Below, piece by piece: positions 6,334-13,295 of a DNA stretch of 15,202 nucleotides (within the stretch, counting starts at the first letter, position 1; each line of letters starts with the position of its first letter). The position numbers and the translations under genes are program-made. The stretch comes from Sphingobacteriaceae bacterium (GTDB lineage Bacteria > Bacteroidota > Bacteroidia > B-17B0 > Aurantibacillaceae): the NCBI GenBank assembly GCA_023251695.1, contig JAHEYE010000060.1, positions 1 through 15,202 of the forward strand, written 5' to 3'. The notes beneath the pieces are model-generated. The model did not search any database and had not been told where the DNA came from. It saw only the letters and a list, made by a program, of their open reading frames with translations.

Positions 6334-9279
6334 ATGAAACTATATACTAAAAAATTATTTTTAACCATGTGTCTGGCTTTATTCTCATTGGGAATGAACG
6401 CTCAGATAACCTGGACAAACGGAAACGGCACCGGTATTTGGAGCGACGGGCTTAATTGGAGTACCGGATTAATTCCAACACCTGCCGATAATGTTATTTT
6501 TGACGGAACCTCAACCGCCAATTGTACAATAGATATGCAAGCAGATTGCAATGACCTATCCGTTAATGCTGGTTATACCGGTATTATAGATGCCAATGGT
6601 AATGCAGTAATTGTGGCTAATGATTATTCGCAAGCCGCAGGAACCGTGGATGCAAGCAATGGTTCTTTTCAGGTAACCAATAATACTACATTATCAGGAG
6701 GTACCTTTGATGTTAACGCGAGTAATACAGATTTTAGCGGAAATTTTACTATGAGCGGTGGAATTTTTAATTCCTCCACCGGCATTATTACGTTTGCAGG
6801 AACATTTGGTCAGTCAGCAGGAACTTTTAACGGAAATACGGCAAACCTAAGTATTACAGGAATAGTGACAATTTCGGGAACCGCAACATTTAATGGTGGT
6901 TCGTCGGGAATATTTATTGCAAACAATTTTGATTTAACCGGCGGTACGTTTAATTCAACTTCAGGAACATTCACTACACAGGGAAATTCTTTTTTAACCT
7001 CTGGAGGAACTTTCAATGCGAATGGTGGAACAATCCTTGTTGAGAGGACTTCAACCGCTGCATTTGTTCTTACCGGTGCTTTTACTTTTAATGCAATTAC
7101 TTTAGGTGCTTCTGGTGGTATTTCAACCAAAGTAATCAACTTTAACGCATCGTCTACTGCCGCTATTGTGAACTTAAGTGGCGGAGCACATGGTTTCAGG
7201 TATCTTGGAAACATTGCTGTTACTAGTCAGCTTAATATTAATGGCACAAATACAGGTAATCCTGTACCAAATACAGCCATATTCACATTTACAGGTGCAG
7301 GACCTTTTACAATAGCCGGTGCAGCAGCAGCAGCAAGAAATAAAATTGGCGGAATAACAATGGCCAATACAGGTAATGTCAGTTTAAGTGGCCACATTTC
7401 TCTTTTAGGCACATGGGATTGTACTGGAGGTATTGGTTCATTTACAGGTGGTGCTTCTACACTTAACTTTTACGGAGCAGTCGCCGGTATTAATGCCGGT
7501 ACCAGTGCAACTACAAGAGCTTATTTAGATAATCTAACAATCAATACAGGCGCAACACTTGTTATTACTAATGGTTCTTACATAGATTTAGGAGGAAACT
7601 TCACAAAAACCGGAACCGGTGTATTTACAGGTAACACCAGTTTATTTTTATTTACAGGAGCTGGTGGCCATACTATAGGTGGAACCGGAACACTAACTGC
7701 ATTCAATGCTATTGCTAAAAGTGGCGCAGGTGCTTTAACCATTGGTAGCGCTACACATATGATTACACTTGCCGATTCATTAAGAATTAGCGGTGGTGCT
7801 GTTACTGCAACAAACCTCCGTTTAAAATCAACAGCTGCTTTAAAAGCACGCATTGCTGAAATCAGTGGCGGCGGTTCGCTTGGCGGAACCATTTCTGTTG
7901 AGACATTTATCCCTGGCGGAACAACTGATTGGGCTGTGTTAGGTGCAAGCGGCGTTAGCGGTTTAACTTTTAATAGCTGGTACGGACAAATACCAATGGC
8001 TATTGAGGGTTCAGCAACCGGTGTCACATCAGCCGGAGGAATGTATTTTGAATCTGTTTGGAGATGGGATGAAAGTGATGCTTTCGGATATGATTCAACA
8101 GTTGCTGTAACAGATCCAATTAATGTTGGACAAGGATATTGGTTATTTGTAGGAACTGGATTAAGTGTGACATCAGCTATTACGACTACCGTTTCAGGTA
8201 CGCCTGTTACAGGTGCTCAGGCTTTGCCGATGACAATGTCCGCTCAATCAGGTGATTGTTTAATGGCTAATCCTTTTGCTTCGCCAATATCATGGGATAA
8301 AATTGATGGAAATAATGCCGGCGAGACTGACGGAGCTATTTATATTTATAATGCCGATTTAGGTTTAACTACTTCATACGTAGGTGGTGTTTCAACACCG
8401 GGTGGAGCAGGAAGCGCGACAACTACAATTCCTATGGGACAAGGTTTCTATGTAAGATCAACCGGAGGTACTAATCTTGATATTGCCGAATCAGATAAAG
8501 TAGCTTATAATACTGGTTCAGATCCATTGCTTAAAACAACTGCAGCCGGAATCGGAAGTGTAATAAAATTAAAATTAACCGGTGGAGGTTATGTTGATGC
8601 AACTGCAATCCGTTTCCATGCTAATGGCACTGCGGCTTTCGATAACGGTTTGGATGCAATTAAATATTTCGATTCACCGGGTTATGCGGGTTACGGAAAA
8701 AACCCTTGGACAGTACGTACAACTATTTCAACCCAAGGTGGAAATACGGATTACTCAATTAATAGCTTGCCGTATGCATTAACTACCGCAGCTGTTATTC
8801 CGGTATTGGTAAAAGTGTATGCATCAGGGCAGCATACAATTAGTGGTGTTGATTTAAATAATCTTGCTCCAGGTACTTGTGTATCGCTTAAAGATAAATT
8901 ATTAAACGTAACACAGAATTTACTTGCAGGTGATTATGTGTTTATGGCCAGCGACACCGCTTCTACACCTCGTTTCGAATTAACCATTTGCGCAAATATT
9001 ACCGCTGGCGTTAATACTCTACCTGCTTCTGTTGAAAATGTTTTTGTTAAGCAAGACAATAACGGTGTTTATGTTGATTTAAGTTTTGAGAAAAACACAA
9101 AAGCAATCATCACTGCTAATAATATTTTAGGTCAGCAGTTAATGACTCCAAAACAAGTAGAGTGTGTTAACGGAAAATATTATCTTGATTTAAATGCTAA
9201 AGAACAAATTATAATGGTAAGTGTTATTGCTAATGATAAGCGCACAACCAAAAAGATTTATATCCAGAACCAGAATTAA
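6334..9279 (+). CDS. Large secreted beta-solenoid-like surface protein with T9SS C-terminal sorting domain
   Basis: Predicted secreted, probably surface-attached protein of 981 residues. The signal peptide ends at MNAQ (residue 24). An opening segment ITWTNGNGTGIW...NWSTG...PADNVIFDG (25-58) is the W-rich start common in large Bacteroidota secreted proteins. Seven units of about 20 residues follow at 101-240, most beginning S/T-G-G-T-F-N/D, consistent with rungs of a beta-solenoid; less regular Gly/Thr/Ser-rich repeats continue to about 510. Residues about 520-890 resemble the C-terminal half of many T9SS cargo proteins (MANPFASPISWDKID, IPMGQGFYVRST, a closing RFELTIC strand). Residues 899-981 look like a Por secretion tail (GVYVDLSF, NILGQQL, GKYYLDL, KKIYI). 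No enzyme motif is seen, so an adhesin or structural role is plausible but unproven. The gene is monocistronic, with its own promoter and terminator. Confidence 0.85.
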   Translation: MKLYTKKLFLTMCLALFSLGMNAQITWTNGNGTGIWSDGLNWSTGLIPTPADNVIFDGTSTANCTIDMQADCNDLSVNAGYTGIIDANGNAVIVANDYSQAAGTVDASNGSFQVTNNTTLSGGTFDVNASNTDFSGNFTMSGGIFNSSTGIITFAGTFGQSAGTFNGNTANLSITGIVTISGTATFNGGSSGIFIANNFDLTGGTFNSTSGTFTTQGNSFLTSGGTFNANGGTILVERTSTAAFVLTGAFTFNAITLGASGGISTKVINFNASSTAAIVNLSGGAHGFRYLGNIAVTSQLNINGTNTGNPVPNTAIFTFTGAGPFTIAGAAAAARNKIGGITMANTGNVSLSGHISLLGTWDCTGGIGSFTGGASTLNFYGAVAGINAGTSATTRAYLDNLTINTGATLVITNGSYIDLGGNFTKTGTGVFTGNTSLFLFTGAGGHTIGGTGTLTAFNAIAKSGAGALTIGSATHMITLADSLRISGGAVTATNLRLKSTAALKARIAEISGGGSLGGTISVETFIPGGTTDWAVLGASGVSGLTFNSWYGQIPMAIEGSATGVTSAGGMYFESVWRWDESDAFGYDSTVAVTDPINVGQGYWLFVGTGLSVTSAITTTVSGTPVTGAQALPMTMSAQSGDCLMANPFASPISWDKIDGNNAGETDGAIYIYNADLGLTTSYVGGVSTPGGAGSATTTIPMGQGFYVRSTGGTNLDIAESDKVAYNTGSDPLLKTTAAGIGSVIKLKLTGGGYVDATAIRFHANGTAAFDNGLDAIKYFDSPGYAGYGKNPWTVRTTISTQGGNTDYSINSLPYALTTAAVIPVLVKVYASGQHTISGVDLNNLAPGTCVSLKDKLLNVTQNLLAGDYVFMASDTASTPRFELTICANITAGVNTLPASVENVFVKQDNNGVYVDLSFEKNTKAIITANNILGQQLMTPKQVECVNGKYYLDLNAKEQIIMVSVIANDKRTTKKIYIQNQN
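6634..7053 (+). repeat. Seven coding tandem repeats of about 60 bases (20 residues)
   Basis: Encodes residues 101-240 of the surface protein. Unit starts are at residues 101, 121, 141, 161, 181, 202 and 222, with S/T-(G/A)-G-T-(F/V)-(N/D) near each start and a hydrophobic residue near each end. The protein period is nearly constant, while the DNA repeats have diverged. Confidence 0.7.
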
Positions 9280-9296
9280 GAGCTCATTTGCTCAAT

Positions 9297-9329
9297 AAAA
9301 AAACCCGGGGTTACAGCCCCGGGTTTTTT
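9297..9329. terminator. Bidirectional intrinsic terminator
   Basis: A7 CCCGGGG (9297-9310), loop TTACAG (9311-9316), CCCCGGGT6 (9317-9329). A GC-rich 7-bp stem is flanked by A and T runs, so it can end transcription in both directions: the surface-protein gene from the left (stop at 9279) and the ssb pair from the right (stop at 9348). Confidence 0.93.
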
Positions 9330-9347
9330 ATTTAATGCAAAAAAGCT

Positions 9348-9686
9348 TTACTGTTTTTTATCAATCATCAACAGTTCATTCGCTACTATTTCAGTAAAGT
9401 ACTTTTTTGCACCCTCTTTATCGGTGTAATTGCGGGTTGTCAGTTTCCCGTCGATTACCACCTGTGAACCTTTTTGAAGGTATTTTTCTGCTATACCGGC
9501 AAGTTTGCCCCAGATAACAATGTTGTGCCATTGTGTTTCTGAAACCTTTTCACCTTTTTTATTTGTGTAATTATCCGAAGTTGCTACGGTAAAACGCGCC
9601 ATCTTATTTCCATTGTCGAATTCTTTTACCTCGGGTGCTGCTCCTAAATTGCCTATTAACTGTACGCGGTTTTTCATTGTCATCAT
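9348..9686 (-). CDS. ssb: Short single-stranded DNA-binding protein (copy 1)
   Basis: OB-fold SSB of 112 residues, against about 150-180 for canonical bacterial SSB. The core is intact: NRVQLIGNLGAAPEVK, the ARFTVATSDNY strand, TQWHNIVIWGKLAGIAEKYLQKG, and VVIDGKLTTRNYTDKEG...YFTEIVA. The protein ends 7-8 residues after the OB fold (LLMIDKKQ), so the disordered linker and the acidic tip (family DDDIPF) that recruits replication and repair partners are absent. It would bind and protect ssDNA without that tip; a full-length SSB elsewhere in the genome is likely. The frame starts MMTM, and the preceding A8-rich stretch favours the first or second ATG. It is the downstream member of a tandem pair; the 73-base gap holds a strong hairpin and no clear promoter, so co-transcription with copy 2 is likely. 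Confidence 0.93.
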   Translation of the reverse strand: MMTMKNRVQLIGNLGAAPEVKEFDNGNKMARFTVATSDNYTNKKGEKVSETQWHNIVIWGKLAGIAEKYLQKGSQVVIDGKLTTRNYTDKEGAKKYFTEIVANELLMIDKKQ

Positions 9687-9706
9687 GTTTTCTTTTTTTT
9701 TATTGG

Positions 9707-9734
9707 GGTGAAGCAGTGCCGGGCACGCTTCACC
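9707..9734. repeat. Strong hairpin between the two ssb genes
   Basis: GGTGAAGC (9707-9714) and GCTTCACC (9727-9734) enclose GTGCC (9716-9720) and GGCAC (9722-9726), with A9715 bulged and G9721 central: 13 paired bases. On the minus strand it is followed by an A-rich, not T-rich, stretch leading to the copy-1 start, so it is not a standard terminator in the direction of the genes. Possible roles are mRNA processing or stability, or translational control. Confidence 0.6.
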
Positions 9735-9759
9735 ACCAGGTTTTTAATTTATTATTTAA

Positions 9760-10098
9760 TTATTTTTTCTCGTTTAATAAAAGTCCGGAAGCTACTACTT
9801 CAGTAACATATTTTTTCGAACCATCTTTAGCGGTATAGCTGCGGGAGCTTAATTTGCCGTCGATCACTACTTCATTACCTTTTTGTAATAGTTTTTCTGC
9901 GATGCCGGCAAGGTTACCCCAGGCCACTACGTTATGCCATTGTGTGGCTGTAATTTTTTCGCCTTTCTTGTTTAAATAATTTTCCGAAGTTGCTACCGAA
10001 AAGCGCGCTACTTTGTTTCCGTTTTCTAAACTTTTTACTTCGGGTGTTGCTCCTAAATTGCCGATTAATTGTACGCGGTTTTTAACTGTGTTCATCAT
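9760..10098 (-). CDS. ssb: Short single-stranded DNA-binding protein (copy 2, upstream)
   Basis: Also 112 residues, and by eye about two thirds identical to copy 1, with the same OB-fold landmarks (NRVQLIGNLGATPEVK, ARFSVATSENY, TQWHNVVAWGNLAGIAEKLLQKG, VVIDGKLSSRSYTAKDG, YVTEVVASGLLL). It likewise ends a few residues after the fold (NEKK) and lacks the acidic partner-binding tip. Tandem duplication is the simplest explanation for the pair. The 20 bases covering the two start codons and the A-rich leader (10093-10112) are identical to those of copy 1 (9681-9700). A -7-like TACCTTTG lies about 120 bases upstream, implying a leader of roughly 100 bases with a weak hairpin just before the A run. 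The last gene of the TPR operon ends 243 bases upstream on the same strand; independent transcription seems likely. Confidence 0.93.
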   Translation of the reverse strand: MMNTVKNRVQLIGNLGATPEVKSLENGNKVARFSVATSENYLNKKGEKITATQWHNVVAWGNLAGIAEKLLQKGNEVVIDGKLSSRSYTAKDGSKKYVTEVVASGLLLNEKK

Positions 10099-10183
10099 GT
10101 TTTCTTTTTTTTGTGCCCCACATTAAGCGGGACGGTTTTACGTTTATTAATTATTATTTTATTTATCCTGTCTACTAAAACTT

Positions 10184-10193
10184 CGTTGCAACG
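10184..10193. repeat. 10-bp perfect palindrome in the ssb leader
   Basis: CGTTGCAACG reads the same on both strands. It lies about 20-40 bases downstream of the putative -7 element of the ssb pair, where a bound dimer could block transcription. A site this short can arise by chance. Confidence 0.25.
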
Positions 10194-10214
10194 GTTGTTT
10201 GGTTTCGACGAGGA

Positions 10215-10222
10215 CAAAGGTA
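10215..10222 (-). promoter_or_regulatory. Putative -7 element for the ssb pair
   Basis: TACCTTTG on the minus strand matches TAnnTTTG exactly. No TTTG or TTG is at the usual distance upstream. It is the only full consensus match I see in the 243-base gap ahead of the ssb genes. Confidence 0.4.
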
Positions 10223-10274
10223 TGGCAGGTAAAAAACGGGAGTCGTATAATAAATAGTTGTAGACGGATAGATT

Positions 10275-10292
10275 CGTTTGTAACCGTTTGTA
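10275..10292. repeat. Two direct repeats of CGTTTGTA, 10-bp period
   Basis: CGTTTGTA occurs at 10275-10282 and again at 10285-10292, exactly one helical turn apart, about 55-75 bases upstream of the putative ssb -7 element. The arrangement fits tandem regulator binding on one face of the DNA, but no regulator is known. Confidence 0.35.
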
Positions 10293-10300
10293 GTCGGTAT

Positions 10301-10323
10301 AAATTATTGAAATTCAATAATTT
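10301..10323. terminator. AT-rich perfect palindrome 18 bases after the TPR operon
   Basis: AAATTATTGAA, central A, TTCAATAATTT: 11-bp perfect arms. It follows the stop of the last TPR gene on the minus strand and could mark the operon end. It is purely AT apart from two G-C pairs and has no separate T tract, so terminator function is uncertain; an operator is the alternative. Confidence 0.4.
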
Positions 10324-10341
10324 GATGGATAAATAAAAAAT

Positions 10342-11784
10342 TCAATTCTTTAAGCGGTGAATGCTTTTTGAAATGTATTTTTGGGTAGGAAGGAGGGCTT
10401 GTTGTATCCTTTTTGCATAATTAATGCTGTCAACAATCTCTTTTTGCTTGTGTTCAACTTCCAATTTCTGATCTTCAATTATCTTTTTCTGTTTTTTTGT
10501 TTCCCTGAACTTTTTGAGTAGTAAACCCGAAAATAAAACAATAAGAACAAGGCCTGCACTTACAAAAACAAGAATGAGGTTTTTTTGTTTTGCTTCGGCT
10601 TCTTTTATTTTCAGATCTTTTTTCAATAACTCCTGTTCAACTTCTTTTTCATATTCAAGCCTTTGCTTTAAGCTTTCTTTCGAGGCTTTATTATTGGTAA
10701 GGCTATCTTTTAAGGCAATGTAAATGTTGGTGAACTCAAGCGCCTCTTTATAATTTCCGGCACAAGTATTCGCGTCCTTAAGGGCTGAGACAGCTTCATA
10801 CATCCTTACAGCTACATTCAGATATTTAGCCATGTTGTAGGCGGCATTTGCATGTTCAAGACTTTTTTGGCAATCCCCTTTTTTAAAATGAATTTTAGAA
10901 AAAAGAGCATTTACCATTACCATACCTGAACTATCGCCGTTGGTAAGTTTATTTTTGAGTTGATTAGCATATTCAAAAGCCCTATCATAATCTTTTACAT
11001 AAATAAAGTAATTAGCGAGGTTCTTTAGCGAATATGAAATACCCCATTGGTCTTTATCTTCACTAAATAATTTGTATCCTTCATCGAGTTTTGTTTTAGC
11101 CATACTTGCGTTACCGGATTTAAGATACATGTTACCTAGATTTGCGTAAAGCATGGCCACAAGCGATTTTTCCTGACCGGTTGACAGGCGTATGGCAAGA
11201 CTTTTTTCAAGGTATTCGATACCCTTATCATATTCTTCCTGCTTGTAAAATATGACGCCCATGTTATTGAGGCATTCTGATGTGCCTCTTGGATCATGCA
11301 AACTGTCGAACAATTTATAGGCGCGGGTATAATATTTAAGCGATGTAACCGAACGGCTCTGGTAATCAGCAATGACTCCCAGCTGCAAAAAACAAACGGC
11401 TTTTTGTGAAGGAGACAAAAAGGCATCGTGTTTTGTAAGTAAATCATAAAACAATTTTTCGGCTTCGGTGAGTTTAGCAACGGTTAGCAATACGTTTGCC
11501 TCCAGCAGAATCACTTTGCATTTATAAATATTTTCCTTTGCTGTAACATAAACTTTGGCTGGCGGGAAGGTCTTTTGCGCTTCTTTCAAAAAATATTTCG
11601 CCGAATCAATATCTTTTGTCAGGTAATACTGCCCCAATTCACATAACATATTTGTTTTTGCCGTGTCAGAGGTACACAGGGCCAGGTCTTTGTAAAGGTC
11701 ATTTAACGGTTTGTTTAATAAACTGTTTTGGGCCGTTTGAATAAGGCTTAAAATAAAAAATAGAAATATAAATTTAAACCGCAT
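10342..11784 (-). CDS. TPR membrane protein lacking a SpoIIE domain (paralogue 3)
   Basis: 480 residues: signal peptide (1-18, ending QTAQ), periplasmic TPR helices from about 25 to 365 (clear repeats around CLNNMGVIFYKQEEYDKGIEYLEKSL and ANLGNMYLKSGNASMAKTKL), a charged helix at about 370-402, one membrane helix (403-423), then a cytoplasmic coiled coil to about 450. The linker VDSINYAKRIQQALLPTQKYI follows (Tyr456), and the protein ends at IHRLKN. In the common Bacteroidota TPR-SpoIIE proteins this linker runs straight into the phosphatase domain; here the domain is absent, with no remnant in the following DNA. The start overlaps the previous stop by one base (TAATG), so translation is probably coupled. 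It is the last gene of the operon. I infer a sensor or adaptor function; the ligand and partner are unknown. Confidence 0.85.
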   Translation of the reverse strand: MRFKFIFLFFILSLIQTAQNSLLNKPLNDLYKDLALCTSDTAKTNMLCELGQYYLTKDIDSAKYFLKEAQKTFPPAKVYVTAKENIYKCKVILLEANVLLTVAKLTEAEKLFYDLLTKHDAFLSPSQKAVCFLQLGVIADYQSRSVTSLKYYTRAYKLFDSLHDPRGTSECLNNMGVIFYKQEEYDKGIEYLEKSLAIRLSTGQEKSLVAMLYANLGNMYLKSGNASMAKTKLDEGYKLFSEDKDQWGISYSLKNLANYFIYVKDYDRAFEYANQLKNKLTNGDSSGMVMVNALFSKIHFKKGDCQKSLEHANAAYNMAKYLNVAVRMYEAVSALKDANTCAGNYKEALEFTNIYIALKDSLTNNKASKESLKQRLEYEKEVEQELLKKDLKIKEAEAKQKNLILVFVSAGLVLIVLFSGLLLKKFRETKKQKKIIEDQKLEVEHKQKEIVDSINYAKRIQQALLPTQKYISKSIHRLKN

Positions 11785-13295
11785 TAACTTTTTTCTTTTT
11801 TCAAATCGTTCAAAATCCTTTGAATATATTTATCTGACGGTATCAAAGCTGTTTGTATGCGTTTTGCGTAATGAATACTATCTGTTATTTCCTTATTTTT
11901 TTCTTCAACAAGCAGCTTTTGTTCCTCTATTTCCTTTTTCTTTTCCAAAATAACAATATTTGCTTTTCGCTTTAATCTGTAACTCCTGAAAATAAAAAAC
12001 GACAATAATATCATCAGGCAGAACCCGATAACAAAAATGTATATTAGCTTTTGCTGTGTTTTATTATCCTGTTCTTTTCTTAGTATATCGCCGCGGTATT
12101 TTAATTCATTCTTTTCCTTTTCGGAAGTGATCCTATTTTTTTCTTCCTGATTCCTGAACTCGATCTGTTTCCTTTTCAGTAATTCTTCCCTCGCGAGTTC
12201 CTTCTTTTCTGTTTCAGCTATTAATTTAGCCTGCTCTTTCTGGTATTTATAAGCCAGATCTTTTTTAGCCTGTTCGACCTGAGCTTCTTGGTTTTTTTTG
12301 TCAAACTCAAATTGCATTTCCTTGGTAGCAATGCCTTTAGTGGTCTCTGCATTAAAAATACTGTCGCGTGCCTGTATATGTTTTTTATGATAGGCAAGTG
12401 CAAGATCAAAGCGTTCCATTTTTTCATAAAGCTGACTTAATAATTTTGCTGAATTAACAAGGGACGGAATTGTTTTTCGTGAAGAATCCAGTTTAAAAGC
12501 TTTGCGGGCATATTTCAAACTGGAATCTAATTCGTTGGTAGCTAAGAAGGATTTACCCATTGAAACACAGCATTCCGAATAATTATCTTTATCCCACCTG
12601 AACGCATAAAAGGCTTTATAATAGTTTTCGCGGGCTGTTTTTACGTCACCGCGCAATTCGTATATCTCACCAATACTGGCATACGATTGGCCAATGCCTG
12701 TTTGAGTATCCTTGTAACCTTCTTTTAATTTCTGTGAGCGTAAATGGTACTCAAGTGATTTATCAAAATCTTTTAGATCGAAATAAATAATGCCCATGTT
12801 ATTCAGGATGGCAGCCTGCATGCCGGCATCGTTATTATCAGTGGCGTGCCGGAGCGCAATGGTATAATAATCCATTGCTTTGTGAGGTGTTTTTTGCTCA
12901 AGGTAAATGTTGCCTATGTAGTTATTTAAGTAAACAATAGATTTTTTATCTTTCAGTTCATCTGCAAGGGGAATAGCTCGTAAATAACTTTCGAGAGCTG
13001 AAGCGTATTGATAAAAATCTTTTTGTGCCGATGCAAGAAGGGAATAACCCACCATTGTTTTTCGTTTATCATTTATTTTTAAAGAAAGCGCTATTGCTTT
13101 TTCGCAATAATCAATAGCCAGTTTGTTTCGTTTTGCACGGTATTTGCGGCCAAGATCGTGAAGTATTTTAATTTTAACGGTGTCCGACTGAGGCTTATGA
13201 AGTTCGGTTAATAAACTATCGATCTTCTTATCGGTTTGCGCGCATGTTATTTCACATATCAGCATTAAAGCAAAATAAATTACTAAAACTCTCAT
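11784..13295 (-). CDS. TPR membrane protein with long coiled coil, lacking a SpoIIE domain (paralogue 2)
   Basis: 503 residues. A signal peptide ends near TCAQ (20). TPR helices at about 40-315 include AAILNNMGIIYFDLKDFDKSLEYHLRSQ-type repeats. An unusually long, highly charged Lys/Glu/Gln helix covers about 316-416, before the membrane helix (417-437). A cytoplasmic coiled coil leads to TDSIHYAKRIQTALIPSDKYI (Tyr476), and the protein ends at DLKKEKS. The SpoIIE-type phosphatase expected after this linker is missing. The start overlaps the preceding gene by four bases (ATGA) and the stop overlaps the next start by one. The roughly 100-residue helix on the periplasmic side is much longer than in its two paralogues and suggests dimerisation or a long stalk. 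Function is inferred only from architecture and operon context. Confidence 0.85.
   Translation of the reverse strand: MRVLVIYFALMLICEITCAQTDKKIDSLLTELHKPQSDTVKIKILHDLGRKYRAKRNKLAIDYCEKAIALSLKINDKRKTMVGYSLLASAQKDFYQYASALESYLRAIPLADELKDKKSIVYLNNYIGNIYLEQKTPHKAMDYYTIALRHATDNNDAGMQAAILNNMGIIYFDLKDFDKSLEYHLRSQKLKEGYKDTQTGIGQSYASIGEIYELRGDVKTARENYYKAFYAFRWDKDNYSECCVSMGKSFLATNELDSSLKYARKAFKLDSSRKTIPSLVNSAKLLSQLYEKMERFDLALAYHKKHIQARDSIFNAETTKGIATKEMQFEFDKKNQEAQVEQAKKDLAYKYQKEQAKLIAETEKKELAREELLKRKQIEFRNQEEKNRITSEKEKNELKYRGDILRKEQDNKTQQKLIYIFVIGFCLMILLSFFIFRSYRLKRKANIVILEKKKEIEEQKLLVEEKNKEITDSIHYAKRIQTALIPSDKYIQRILNDLKKEKS

Noticed and set aside
6810..8027. Several long minus-strand frames inside the surface-protein gene
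   Set aside because: They are shadows of a repeat-rich Gly/Thr/Asn coding sequence; their Val/Pro/Ala-rich translations are typical antisense artefacts.
3656..9279. SusC/SusD-type polysaccharide utilisation locus
   Set aside because: The receptor has no adjacent SusD lipoprotein and no glycoside hydrolase or lyase is in the window.
9707..9734. Intrinsic terminator between the ssb genes
   Set aside because: The hairpin is strong, but on the coding strand it is followed by an A run, not a T run.
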